The notes below the pieces were generated by a model. That model saw nothing but the letters and a program-made list of their open reading frames with translations. It did not search any database and had not been told where the DNA came from. This document shows positions 43,909-52,175 of a stretch of 64,000 nucleotides of DNA, one piece after another; the first letter of the stretch is position 1, and the number at the start of each line of letters is the position of its first letter. Location of the stretch: contig DJXH01000057.1 of the NCBI GenBank assembly GCA_002449665.1, positions 1-64,000 of the forward strand, given 5' to 3'. The stretch comes from Bacteroidales bacterium UBA7009 (GTDB taxonomy: Bacteria; Bacteroidota; Bacteroidia; Bacteroidales; Paludibacteraceae). A program made the translations under genes and the position numbers.

Positions 43909-45042
43909 ATGCATATTGTTATTCTCGGTACGGCATACCCCTTTCGCGGCGGATTGGCAACCTTTAACGAACGGCTTGCCCGCCAGTTTATGACAGAGGG
44001 ACATCAGGTGGAAGTATATACTTTCACAGTCCAATATCCGTCCTTCCTCTTCCCCGGAAAAACACAATATTCCACAGAGCAACAGCCGAAAGATATTGTT
44101 ATAGAGCGTTGTCTTAACTCTTGTAATCCCCTTAATTGGATAAAAGTAGGAAAAAAGATAAGTCGCTGCAGCCCAGATATGTTGATATGCTGCTATTGGA
44201 TGGCATTTTTTGCTCCCGCATTCAGTACTATTGAGCGGATAGTCAAGTGTAACGGCAAGACACGCTGTATATCCCTTGTCCATAATATGACAGCGCATGA
44301 CAGCGGATTTATTGATAGGATGTTAGCACCTGTTTTCGTAAAAAATACGGACGGTTTTGTGGCTTTGAGTAAAAGTGTAGTTAGCGACATAGACCGTCTT
44401 GACAAAACGGGCAAACCCAAGACATTCTCCCCTCATCCTATTTATGACCATTATGGTGAGCGTATTAGCAAAGAAGAAGCGTGCAGGCATCTTTCTTTGC
44501 CTGTGGAAAACAGGTATATGCTGTTCTTCGGATTGGTGAGAGCCTATAAGGGGCTTGACTTGCTGATAGATGCAATGGGAGAGATTAAAGACAAGTTTAG
44601 CGATGTAAAACTAATTGTTGCCGGAGAGTTTTATGAAGATGAACATAAATACAAAGAGCAGATAAAAATCAACGGTTTGACCGACAAAATCATTATACAT
44701 AACGAGTTTATTTCTGACAGCGAACTGAAATACTATTTCGGTGCGGCAGACCTTATAGTGCAGCCGTATAAGAACGCGACGCAGTCGGGAGTAACACAAG
44801 TGGCATTCCATTTTGAAAAACCGATGCTTGTTACTAATGTCGGCGGACTGGGCGAGATAGTGCACCACGGCAAGATGGGCTACGCCGTAGAGCCGCAGCC
44901 GCAGTCTATAGCCGCAGCCATAGAAGACTATTATAACAACAATCGGCAGCACGCTTTCACTGACTATCTGCGCCACGAAAAGCAGAAATACGGCTGGGAC
45001 AAGATGACAAAAGCATTTGAAGATATTTACAGTCAACTATGA
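43909..45042 (+). CDS. GT4-family (GT-B fold) glycosyltransferase
   Basis: A 377-residue GT-B enzyme. N-terminal acceptor domain begins VILGTAYPFRGGLATFNERL; the C-terminal donor domain has FFGLVRAYKGLDLLIDAM, LKYYFGAADLIVQPYKNATQSGV and TNVGGLGEIVHHGKMG (the E-x7-E-like region). Donor and acceptor sugars cannot be read. It is co-transcribed between thiL and ispD, and overlaps ispD as ATGA. Confidence 0.85.
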   Translation: MHIVILGTAYPFRGGLATFNERLARQFMTEGHQVEVYTFTVQYPSFLFPGKTQYSTEQQPKDIVIERCLNSCNPLNWIKVGKKISRCSPDMLICCYWMAFFAPAFSTIERIVKCNGKTRCISLVHNMTAHDSGFIDRMLAPVFVKNTDGFVALSKSVVSDIDRLDKTGKPKTFSPHPIYDHYGERISKEEACRHLSLPVENRYMLFFGLVRAYKGLDLLIDAMGEIKDKFSDVKLIVAGEFYEDEHKYKEQIKINGLTDKIIIHNEFISDSELKYYFGAADLIVQPYKNATQSGVTQVAFHFEKPMLVTNVGGLGEIVHHGKMGYAVEPQPQSIAAAIEDYYNNNRQHAFTDYLRHEKQKYGWDKMTKAFEDIYSQL

Positions 45043-45737
45043 ATAACATAGCGGTCATATTAGCGGCAGGCTCGGGCAAGAGAGTTGGGGGAGATATTCC
45101 TAAACAGTATATGCTTTTGCCGGACGGAATGAGCGTTATGGAGAAGGCTGTCGCAGCCTTTGAGCAAGCCCCGCAAATAGACGGCATATTCGTTGTTGCT
45201 CACAAGAGTTGGTTTGATACCGTAATTACATATAGCAAGCAAAGACAGTGGCAGAAATTTCTCGGACTGATAGAAGGTGGCGCGGAGCGATGGGAGAGTT
45301 CGCGCAACGCTGTCGAAAAAGTGCGTTTTCATCAGCAAAATTGCGGTGTTACGGATTGCAATATCCTGCTTCACGACTGCGCCCGACCTTTTGTCAGTCA
45401 GTGCATAATAGCTGATGTGTGTGCCGCTCTCGAAAATTACCTTGCCGTAACTGTAGCCATTCCTGCCACTGACACAATGTACATCTGTCGCAACGATATA
45501 CTCACTGACATACCCCCTCGCCGGACTTTGCTCCGTGCGCAGACACCGCAAGCCTTCAGACTGTCAGTAATACACGAGGCATACGAATGTGCGTCGAAAG
45601 AAAATTTTACCGAAGCCACAGACGACTGCGGCATACTCCGCCGCTTTAAGCCCGAGGTCAGAATAAAGATTGTGGCAGGTGAGGAAGAAAACATAAAGAT
45701 AACATTTATAAAAGATTTGCATATAACTATCGGCTGA
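45039..45737 (+). CDS. ispD: 2-C-methyl-D-erythritol 4-phosphate cytidylyltransferase
   Basis: Third step of the MEP isoprenoid pathway. The 232-residue protein has AVILAAGSGKRVGGDIPKQY (CTP loop), HDCARPFVS, the IPATDTM motif, RAQTPQAFR and EATDDCGIL. No ispF is fused. Its start overlaps the GT4 gene by four bases and the HAD gene follows after two bases. Confidence 0.93.
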   Translation: MNNIAVILAAGSGKRVGGDIPKQYMLLPDGMSVMEKAVAAFEQAPQIDGIFVVAHKSWFDTVITYSKQRQWQKFLGLIEGGAERWESSRNAVEKVRFHQQNCGVTDCNILLHDCARPFVSQCIIADVCAALENYLAVTVAIPATDTMYICRNDILTDIPPRRTLLRAQTPQAFRLSVIHEAYECASKENFTEATDDCGILRRFKPEVRIKIVAGEEENIKITFIKDLHITIG

Positions 45738-45739
45738 AT

Positions 45740-46285
45740 ATGAGGCAGATAAAACTTTTCCTAACTGATGTTGACGGCTGTCTTACCGATGGCGGAATGT
45801 ATTATGCTGCTGATGGCAACGAACTGAAACGCTTTTGTGTATATGACGGTATGGGGATGGTGATGCTTCGCAAGGCAGGCATACAATGCGGCATACTGAC
45901 GAGCGAAACAACCGACATTGTGCTTAACCGTGCGAGAAAACTTAAACTCGACCATCTTTTTATGGGGGTGGGCAGGCAGTTTGAGACATTGCCCATTTGC
46001 CGTTTTTCGCCTGCTACGGCAGAGCCTGTACAACTGCAGCAACTGACTAAAAAAGAAGCGTGTGAAATGCTTTGCAGGGAGATGAACATCAGTCTTGAAG
46101 AAGTGTGCTATATAGGCGATGACATCAACGACTTGGATATATTGCAAGCAGTGGGGCTGCCGGCTTGCCCGAAAAATGCTATGAAAGAAGTGAAAGCCGT
46201 AAAAAATATCCTTCAACTCTCTCATTCGGGAGGTGAGGGTGCTGTAAGAGAACTTTGTGAATATATACTCTCCCAAACAAATTAG
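45740..46285 (+). CDS. KdsC-like HAD phosphatase (class IIIA)
   Basis: A 181-residue C0-type HAD phosphatase: nucleophile motif FLTDVDGCLTDGGMYY, the YDGMGMVMLRKAGIQCGILTS segment, and metal motif GDDINDLDIL, then the C-terminal SGGEGAVREL. This is the pattern of KdsC (Kdo-8-phosphate phosphatase) and of the phosphatases in neuraminate synthesis. An insert of about 20 residues (CRFSPATAEPVQLQQ part) between the third and fourth motif is unusual. The substrate is inferred as a nine- or eight-carbon keto-sugar phosphate. Confidence 0.82.
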   Translation: MRQIKLFLTDVDGCLTDGGMYYAADGNELKRFCVYDGMGMVMLRKAGIQCGILTSETTDIVLNRARKLKLDHLFMGVGRQFETLPICRFSPATAEPVQLQQLTKKEACEMLCREMNISLEEVCYIGDDINDLDILQAVGLPACPKNAMKEVKAVKNILQLSHSGGEGAVRELCEYILSQTN

Positions 46286-46309
46286 AATTATATCAGTCTT
46301 TATAATATT

Positions 46310-47911
46310 ATGACACAACGATTTGATTTTCTTATCATAGGTGGCGGCGTGGCAGGTATGAGTTTTGCTCTTAAGGTTGCACGCTCGCAAAAATACAAGA
46401 TTGCTCTTTGCTGCAAAACAACTATAGACGAGGCCAACACAGCTAAAGCCCAAGGCGGAATAGCGAGTGTAACCAATCTCAAACTTGATAATTTTGACAA
46501 GCATATCCACGACACTATGGTGGCAGGCGACTGGATAAGCGACCCCGCAGCCGTTGAGCAAGTAGTTAAAAACGCACCGAAACAGATAGAAGAACTTGTA
46601 AACTGGGGAGTTAATTTTGACAAGCAGCCCGATGGCGATTATGACCTTCACCGCGAGGGCGGACACTCTGAGTTTCGCATTCTCCACCACGCGGACGATA
46701 CGGGTGCAGAGATACAGCGCGGACTGATAGAAGCCGTTCGCCACAATCCTTTTATCACCGTGCTTGAAAACCACTTTGCAGTGGAGATTATCACTCAACA
46801 CCACCTCGGTGTATGTGTTACTCGCCGTACTCCTGACATAGAGTGTTACGGAGCGTATATACTTAATCCCGAAACGCAGAAAATAGATACCTATCTCAGT
46901 CGTGTTACGCTGATTGCGACCGGCGGTGTAGGGGCAGTGTATGCTACCACTACCAACCCCAATATAGCCACCGGCGATGGCGTGGCAATGGTTTATAGAG
47001 CCAAAGGGCAGGTGAAAGACATGGAGTTTGTGCAGTTCCACCCGACAGCACTCTTCCACCCGGGTGAGACGCATCCCGCCTATCTTATCACGGAAGCAAT
47101 GCGCGGCTATGGCGGCGTACTGCGCTTGCCTAATGGGGAGGAGTTTATGCAGAAATATGATTCTCGTTTGAGTCTTGCTCCCCGCGATATAGTGGCAAGA
47201 GCGATAGACAACGAGATGAAGTTGCACGGTTTGGATCACGTCTGTCTTGATGTTACACACAAAGACCCCGAAGAAACAAAGCACCATTTTCCGAATATAT
47301 ACCACAAGTGCCTCTCTATAGGTATAGACATTACCAAGCAGTACATACCCGTAGCACCTTGTGCCCACTATATGTGCGGCGGTATAAAAGTGAATCTTGA
47401 CGGCGAGAGTAGTATTCACCGCCTGTATGCCGTTGGCGAATGTAGTTGTACGGGACTTCACGGCGGCAACCGTCTTGCCAGCAACTCTCTCATTGAGGCT
47501 GTCGTATATGCCGATGCTGCGGCTAAACACTCCCTTAGCGTAATAGAGAACTACACTTTCAACGAGCGTGTACCCGACTGGAACGATGAAGGGACGATGA
47601 CCAACGAAGAGAAAGTGCTTATATCGCAGGATATGCGCGAGGTAGGGCAGATAATGTCCACATACGTAGGTATAGTGCGCAGCGACCTTCGTCTTCACCG
47701 CGCTTGGGAAAGGCTTGACCTGCTCTTTGAGGAGACGGAAGACCTCTTCAAGCGTGTCAGACCATCGAGAGATATATGCGAACTGCGCAATATGATCAAC
47801 GTAGGCTATCTTATCACCCGTCAGGCTATGGAGCGCAAGGAGAGCCGTGGACTGCACTACACCATTGACTACCCCCATAACCCCAATCCCAATACGCAGG
47901 AAGTATGGTAA
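46310..47911 (+). CDS. nadB: L-aspartate oxidase
   Basis: First step of de novo NAD synthesis, oxidising aspartate to iminoaspartate. The 533-residue flavoprotein has the FAD fold FLIIGGGVAGMSFALKVA, AKAQGGIA, HREGGHSEFRILHHAD, TGGVGAVYA, QFHPTALF and HYMCGGIKVN with the GLHGGNRLASNSLIEA block. The RILHHADDTG sequence separates it from fumarate reductase. Overlaps the NlpC gene by seven bases. nadA and nadC are elsewhere. Confidence 0.93.
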   Translation: MTQRFDFLIIGGGVAGMSFALKVARSQKYKIALCCKTTIDEANTAKAQGGIASVTNLKLDNFDKHIHDTMVAGDWISDPAAVEQVVKNAPKQIEELVNWGVNFDKQPDGDYDLHREGGHSEFRILHHADDTGAEIQRGLIEAVRHNPFITVLENHFAVEIITQHHLGVCVTRRTPDIECYGAYILNPETQKIDTYLSRVTLIATGGVGAVYATTTNPNIATGDGVAMVYRAKGQVKDMEFVQFHPTALFHPGETHPAYLITEAMRGYGGVLRLPNGEEFMQKYDSRLSLAPRDIVARAIDNEMKLHGLDHVCLDVTHKDPEETKHHFPNIYHKCLSIGIDITKQYIPVAPCAHYMCGGIKVNLDGESSIHRLYAVGECSCTGLHGGNRLASNSLIEAVVYADAAAKHSLSVIENYTFNERVPDWNDEGTMTNEEKVLISQDMREVGQIMSTYVGIVRSDLRLHRAWERLDLLFEETEDLFKRVRPSRDICELRNMINVGYLITRQAMERKESRGLHYTIDYPHNPNPNTQEVW

Positions 47912-48708
47912 AAGCGATAGCACTGCATAGCATCATCCCTGTCCGCACGGAGCCGAGAGAAGGGGCGGAGCAAGCAACACAAATGCTTTTTGCCCAGACC
48001 GCAGACTTGTTGCAAAAGCAAGATCGCTGGACCGAAATACGTATTGACGATGACGGTCAAGCGGGGTGGGTGGATAGCAAGATGATAACCCCTGTCAGCA
48101 AGGACGACTTGGCATCGCTTGCCGAAGCAGGCGAAGCGAGAGTGGTAATGCCGATGGCATACGCCGTCAGCCCTAACTCGCAAACTGTTCCTCTTACTGC
48201 CGGTACGCTCTTGCCGCATTATAAAGACAACGGCACCTTTAACCTGCTTGGCGCGGAGTTTCGCATAGACCCGCAGATGGTATTGCCGCAGCCGTTAGAA
48301 ATGAACCTCAATAACCTTATGCAGGTTACCCGCTTTTTTCTTAATATACCATATCTGTGGGGCGGAAAAAATGCGATGGGTATGGACTGCTCAGGTTTTA
48401 CGCAGGTGATAATGTCGATGTTCGGCAGGCACATAAAGCGTAACGCCTCCGAGCAGGCACGGCAAGGTAGGAATATAACGACACTCGCTAAAGCCCAAAC
48501 AGGCGACCTCGTGTTCTTCAATCACTCCGATATAGACTCGCGCCAAACGAATATATCACACGTTGGCATATTGCTTGACTCTGAACGTGTAATCCACTGT
48601 TCGGGCAGGGTGAAAACGGAAAAAATAGACAGCCGAGGTATCGTGTCTTTTGAGCCTGACGGTAAAGAGCATTATACTCATTGTCTTGCCGAGATTAGGC
48701 GAGTGTGA
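47905..48708 (+). CDS. NlpC/P60 family peptidoglycan hydrolase with SH3 domains
   Basis: A 267-residue protein with N-terminal SH3b-like regions (about 1-110) and a C-terminal NlpC/P60 peptidase: YLWGGKNAMGMDCSGFTQVIM (catalytic Cys), NISHVGILLD (catalytic His) and VIHCSGRVKTEK. It probably cleaves gamma-D-Glu-diamino acid bonds of murein peptides, like YkfC. No signal peptide is visible, suggesting muropeptide recycling in the cytoplasm. Confidence 0.88.
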   Translation: MVKAIALHSIIPVRTEPREGAEQATQMLFAQTADLLQKQDRWTEIRIDDDGQAGWVDSKMITPVSKDDLASLAEAGEARVVMPMAYAVSPNSQTVPLTAGTLLPHYKDNGTFNLLGAEFRIDPQMVLPQPLEMNLNNLMQVTRFFLNIPYLWGGKNAMGMDCSGFTQVIMSMFGRHIKRNASEQARQGRNITTLAKAQTGDLVFFNHSDIDSRQTNISHVGILLDSERVIHCSGRVKTEKIDSRGIVSFEPDGKEHYTHCLAEIRRV

Positions 48709-48737
48709 AAAGCAGATATGACATATTAGGCAAAAGT

Positions 48738-48770
48738 TTTGCACAATCGACAAAAATACTGTAACTTTGC
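48738..48770 (+). promoter_or_regulatory. Promoter of pgk
   Basis: TTTG (48738-48741), 20-base spacer, TAACTTTGC (48762-48770), 40 bases ahead of the pgk ATG. Confidence 0.75.
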
Positions 48771-48810
48771 GGCGTTTTTCAGACAATTATAAATATAAAA
48801 CAATACACTT

Positions 48811-50061
48811 ATGACTATTGAACAGTACAATTTTTCAGGAAAAAAGGCTATTGTCCGTGTAGATTTTAACACTCCTCTTGACGAGAACGGACACATTACA
48901 GACGATACCCGTATTCGCGGTGCGCTGCCTACGCTTAAGAAAATCCTCAATGACGGCGGTGCTATTATCCTTATGAGCCACATGGGCAAGCCCAAAGGCA
49001 AAGTGAATGCCAAATATAGTCTCAGTCAGATAGTAGATGCAGTTAGCGAAGCACTTGGTGTAAAAGTGCAATTCGCTCCGGACTGCGCTAAGGCTCAAGA
49101 CCAAGCCGCCGCACTTAAACAAGGCGAAGTGCTGATGCTCGAAAACTTGCGTTTCTACCCCGAAGAGGAAGGTAAGCCCGTTGGTATAGAGAAAGATGAT
49201 CCCAAGTACGACGAGGCTAAAAAAGAGATGAAACAGCGTCAGAAAGAGTTTGCCAAGACCCTCGCTTCTTACGCCGACTGCTACGTGAACGATGCTTTTG
49301 GTACCGCTCACCGCAAACACGCTTCTACTGCCGTGGTAGCAGACTATTTTGACAATGACAATAAGATGCTCGGCTTGCTGATGGAAAAGGAAGTGGAAGC
49401 TGTAAATAACGTGCTTAACAACATCAAGCGCCCGTTCACAGCTATTATGGGCGGCTCAAAAGTATCGACAAAGATAGGTATCATAGAGAACCTGATGACC
49501 AAAGTGGACAACCTTATCATCTGCGGCGGAATGACTTATACCTTTATGAAGGCGCAAGGCGGAAAGATAGGTCAATCGCTGTGTGAGGATGAGCAGCTCG
49601 GTCTTGCTCTTGACATACTTGCCAAAGCAAAAGCTAATGGCGTTAATCTTGTTCTTTGCTCCGACTCTGTTGTAGCCGACCGCTTTGCCAATGATGCCGA
49701 AACAATGGTATGCCCCTCTAATGATATACCCGACAATATGATGGGTATGGACATAGGTCCGGATAGCCGCAAGAAGTTTGCCGAATTGATAGAAGAAGCC
49801 AAGACTATACTCTGGAACGGTCCTGCCGGCGTATTTGAGTTTGACAACTTCGCTCACGGTTCCAACGCCATAGCACACGCTATAGCACGTGCAACTGCTA
49901 AAGGTGCGTATAGCCTTATAGGCGGCGGCGACAGCGTGGCTTGCATCAACAAACTTAACCTTGCCGATCAAGTAAGTTATATCTCCACAGGCGGAGGCGC
50001 ACTGCTTGAAGCCATTGAGGGTAAAGTACTCCCCGGCATTGCAGCCATAAAAGGTGAATAA
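48811..50061 (+). CDS. pgk: Phosphoglycerate kinase
   Basis: Glycolytic enzyme making ATP from 1,3-bisphosphoglycerate. The 416-residue protein shows VRVDFNTPLDENGHITDDTRI split over the substrate loop, SHMGKPKG, the DAFGTAHRKHAST region, GGSKVSTKIG, WNGPAGVFE and GGGDSVACI. Normal length. It probably shares a transcript with the DUF3127 gene and the phosphoesterase gene downstream. Confidence 0.97.
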   Translation: MTIEQYNFSGKKAIVRVDFNTPLDENGHITDDTRIRGALPTLKKILNDGGAIILMSHMGKPKGKVNAKYSLSQIVDAVSEALGVKVQFAPDCAKAQDQAAALKQGEVLMLENLRFYPEEEGKPVGIEKDDPKYDEAKKEMKQRQKEFAKTLASYADCYVNDAFGTAHRKHASTAVVADYFDNDNKMLGLLMEKEVEAVNNVLNNIKRPFTAIMGGSKVSTKIGIIENLMTKVDNLIICGGMTYTFMKAQGGKIGQSLCEDEQLGLALDILAKAKANGVNLVLCSDSVVADRFANDAETMVCPSNDIPDNMMGMDIGPDSRKKFAELIEEAKTILWNGPAGVFEFDNFAHGSNAIAHAIARATAKGAYSLIGGGDSVACINKLNLADQVSYISTGGGALLEAIEGKVLPGIAAIKGE

Positions 50062-50084
50062 CAACGCTAATAAATAAAAAAGAT

Positions 50085-50531
50085 ATGGAAATAGTAGGTA
50101 AAATCATTCAGGTTCTGCCTTTGCAGGAAGGAACTGCCAAATCTACTGGCAACCCATGGAAATCGCAGTCATACATTCTTGAAACCCAAGATCAATACCC
50201 GCGTAAAGTGCATTTTGAAGTATTCGGCGAGGATAGGATAAAGAACAACCAATGTAATATCGACGATATCGTAACCGTTTCGTTTGATATTGAAAGCCGC
50301 GAGTATAACGGACGTTGGTACACTTCTATACGTGCTTGGAAAGTGCAGCAAGGTGATACTACATCTACAAATGCTAATACGACTACGACAAACGGTGGTT
50401 CTCAACAACAGAACGGCGGAGAACAAACGCGCACGGATATGGCGGTTAATCCGATGACAAACACATCTGGGAATACCTCTACCTTCGACTCTGTGGCAAA
50501 TGATGATGAAGGGACAGACCTGCCCTTTTGA
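50085..50531 (+). CDS. DUF3127 protein with SSB-like C-terminal tip
   Basis: A 148-residue protein whose first 100 residues form the DUF3127 OB-fold-like domain (IIQVLPLQEGTAKSTGNPWK, KVHFEVFGEDRI, YNGRWYTSIRAWKVQ). The next 40 residues are low-complexity Asn/Thr/Gln/Gly, and the end is DDEGTDLPF. This layout (OB domain, flexible linker, acidic tip ending in PF) copies single-stranded DNA-binding protein, whose tip recruits repair proteins. Function inferred; it is not the canonical SSB. Confidence 0.8.
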   Translation: MEIVGKIIQVLPLQEGTAKSTGNPWKSQSYILETQDQYPRKVHFEVFGEDRIKNNQCNIDDIVTVSFDIESREYNGRWYTSIRAWKVQQGDTTSTNANTTTTNGGSQQQNGGEQTRTDMAVNPMTNTSGNTSTFDSVANDDEGTDLPF

Positions 50532-50547
50532 TTAAACTGATAGCGGC

Positions 50548-51684
50548 GTGAAAAGACTTGTTTTATATTCACTGCTGATTATCCTTCTTACGAGCGCAAC
50601 AATACTTTGTTGCGCTCGTTGGAAAGTGTGGTTCGTGAGTCCGCCCGAACCGGCTTGGACTGATGATACCATCCCTTTCCGTTTCCGTACCTTTGCTGAT
50701 GATAGTGTTAACGGTTTTATAAGACAGAACGATGTCTATGTGAATACTGTTTCACCTGATACATTGACTTTTATAGTTCTCGGCGATGTACATAACGGTA
50801 TAGACAGTGCAAGTTGGGAGCATATCTGGGGAAGGCACGGACATATTGACTTCTATGCGCAGGTAGGGGATTTTATAGATCGCGGTTATTTTTACTACTA
50901 TGAGTTGCTTGTAAAAGAGATTTGTAATACCCCATTTGCTGCCTTGCCTTCCATCGTTACCCCCGGTAACCACGAATATACCAAAGGTATGATAAAACGT
51001 TTGCCGCCGCAATGGACTGAAGACTGGTGGCACAACCCGCAAAACGGTCCTGAGAGATATGAAGGTACAACATATTATGTTGACTTTCACAATCTGCGTT
51101 TTATCGCCATTGATACCAACGGTCTGCAAAAATTGTCAGACTATACGGTTGTTCTAACTTGGCTGAACAAAGTGATTGCAGATGCCGGCGACAGGTTTAA
51201 GATAGTCATTATGCACCATCCTGTCTATTCAGGTGCATACGGCAGGTCTAATCCGGGGGAATTTATGGCTTTTCGCCTTGTATTAAATGAAGCGGATGTC
51301 GTATTTTCCGGACATGACCATAACTACTATCGCAGTCTGCCATACGTAGGTATTACGAGTACTACGAAGCAGAAATTAAGCAAAGTGAGCAATCGTTTTG
51401 ACCGAATCTGCTCCGGCAGGCAGATGTACGAACTTTGTACCCTCGTGGCAGATACGCTCACTGTGCAGACTTTCTTAATGAATGGTGGAGAACTATATGA
51501 CGAGTTTCGCGTTGTTTGTTCTACCGATAGTAACAACGTCAAGACTCATCAATATATCGTTGCAGAACCAACGATGGGCGAAATAGTAGAACTGCCTGAC
51601 AAATATGTCGGCAAAGAAAAATCATTCAAGGTAAAGGTGTTCCACCGCCGTCTTGCCAAACGCAAAGAAGAGCGTAAATACTAA
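50548..51684 (+). CDS. Calcineurin-like metallophosphoesterase, membrane-anchored or exported
   Basis: A 378-residue protein with an N-terminal hydrophobic segment (VLYSLLIILLTSATILCC) and the metallophosphoesterase motifs VLGDVHN, GDFIDRG, TPGNHEY, MHHPVYS and FSGHDHNYY. Substrate unknown. The start is a GTG at 50548, 16 bases after the DUF3127 stop. Codons for the leader contain a 12-bp perfect hairpin (50590-50619). Confidence 0.85.
   Translation: MKRLVLYSLLIILLTSATILCCARWKVWFVSPPEPAWTDDTIPFRFRTFADDSVNGFIRQNDVYVNTVSPDTLTFIVLGDVHNGIDSASWEHIWGRHGHIDFYAQVGDFIDRGYFYYYELLVKEICNTPFAALPSIVTPGNHEYTKGMIKRLPPQWTEDWWHNPQNGPERYEGTTYYVDFHNLRFIAIDTNGLQKLSDYTVVLTWLNKVIADAGDRFKIVIMHHPVYSGAYGRSNPGEFMAFRLVLNEADVVFSGHDHNYYRSLPYVGITSTTKQKLSKVSNRFDRICSGRQMYELCTLVADTLTVQTFLMNGGELYDEFRVVCSTDSNNVKTHQYIVAEPTMGEIVELPDKYVGKEKSFKVKVFHRRLAKRKEERKY
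50590..50619 (+). repeat. Perfect hairpin in the phosphoesterase leader codons
   Basis: ACGAGCGCAACA (50590-50601) and TGTTGCGCTCGT (50608-50619) form a perfect 12-bp stem with a six-base loop, 42 bases after the GTG. No T-run follows, so it is not a normal terminator. Confidence 0.6.
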
Positions 51685-51704
51685 TCTTCAAATCAAAATA
51701 AAAT

Positions 51705-51736
51705 AAAAGCGGGCGATATAGTTATCGTCCGCTTTT
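51705..51736. terminator. Bidirectional terminator between phosphoesterase and gcvH
   Basis: AAAAGCGGGCGATA (51705-51718) pairs with TATCGTCCGCTTTT (51723-51736) with one G-T pair and a four-base loop. The A and T ends let it work for both converging genes. Confidence 0.85.
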
Positions 51737-51758
51737 AGATTAAGTCTGTAATGCTGAC

Positions 51759-52136
51759 TTACTTTATGATTGCTTCGTATGCGGCTGCATCAAGCAGAGT
51801 GTCTGCCTCGGCTGCATCTTTCACGGCAATCTTTATCATCCAACCTTCGCCGTAAGGATCGTTGTTTACCAATTCGGGTTGGTCGTTAAGAGCCTCGTTA
51901 AACTCCAATACTTCGCCTGTTACGGGCATATTCAAATCGCTGACTGTCTTAACGGCTTCTACCGAACCGAATACTTCGTCTTTGCCTACCGTCTCACCAA
52001 CAGTGTTAATGTCAACAAAAACGATTTCGCCTAACTCTGATTGAGCGTAGTCGGTAATACCTACGTAAGCTTGGTCGCCTTCAATGCGAATCCATTCGTG
52101 ATCCTGAGTGTACTTCAGGTTAGCAGGGATATTCAT
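51759..52136 (-). CDS. gcvH: Glycine cleavage system H protein
   Basis: Carries the lipoyl group that shuttles the aminomethyl unit of glycine. The 125-residue protein has HEWIRIEGDQAYVGITDYAQ and the lipoylated Lys in FGSVEAVKTVSDL (near residue 63), ending EAYE-type AAYEAIIK. The other gcv genes are not here. It lies 39 bases after the gldJ-like gene and may share its transcript. Confidence 0.95.
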   Translation of the reverse strand: MNIPANLKYTQDHEWIRIEGDQAYVGITDYAQSELGEIVFVDINTVGETVGKDEVFGSVEAVKTVSDLNMPVTGEVLEFNEALNDQPELVNNDPYGEGWMIKIAVKDAAEADTLLDAAAYEAIIK

Positions 52137-52175
52137 AATACAATTATAAATTAAAATTGTTTATATTGATTTTCA

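Noticed and set aside
45761..47923. A 720-codon leftward open frame opposite the kdsC-like gene and nadB
   Set aside because: It is exactly antisense to two well recognised enzymes, has no family motif or promoter and has the Cys/His/Tyr-rich composition expected of the complement of biased codons.
49880..49900. Other CACGTG occurrences (for example near 21315, 22602, 49883, 54611, 57213) as extra parS sites
   Set aside because: Only the central six bases match; the flanking arms of the palindrome are absent.
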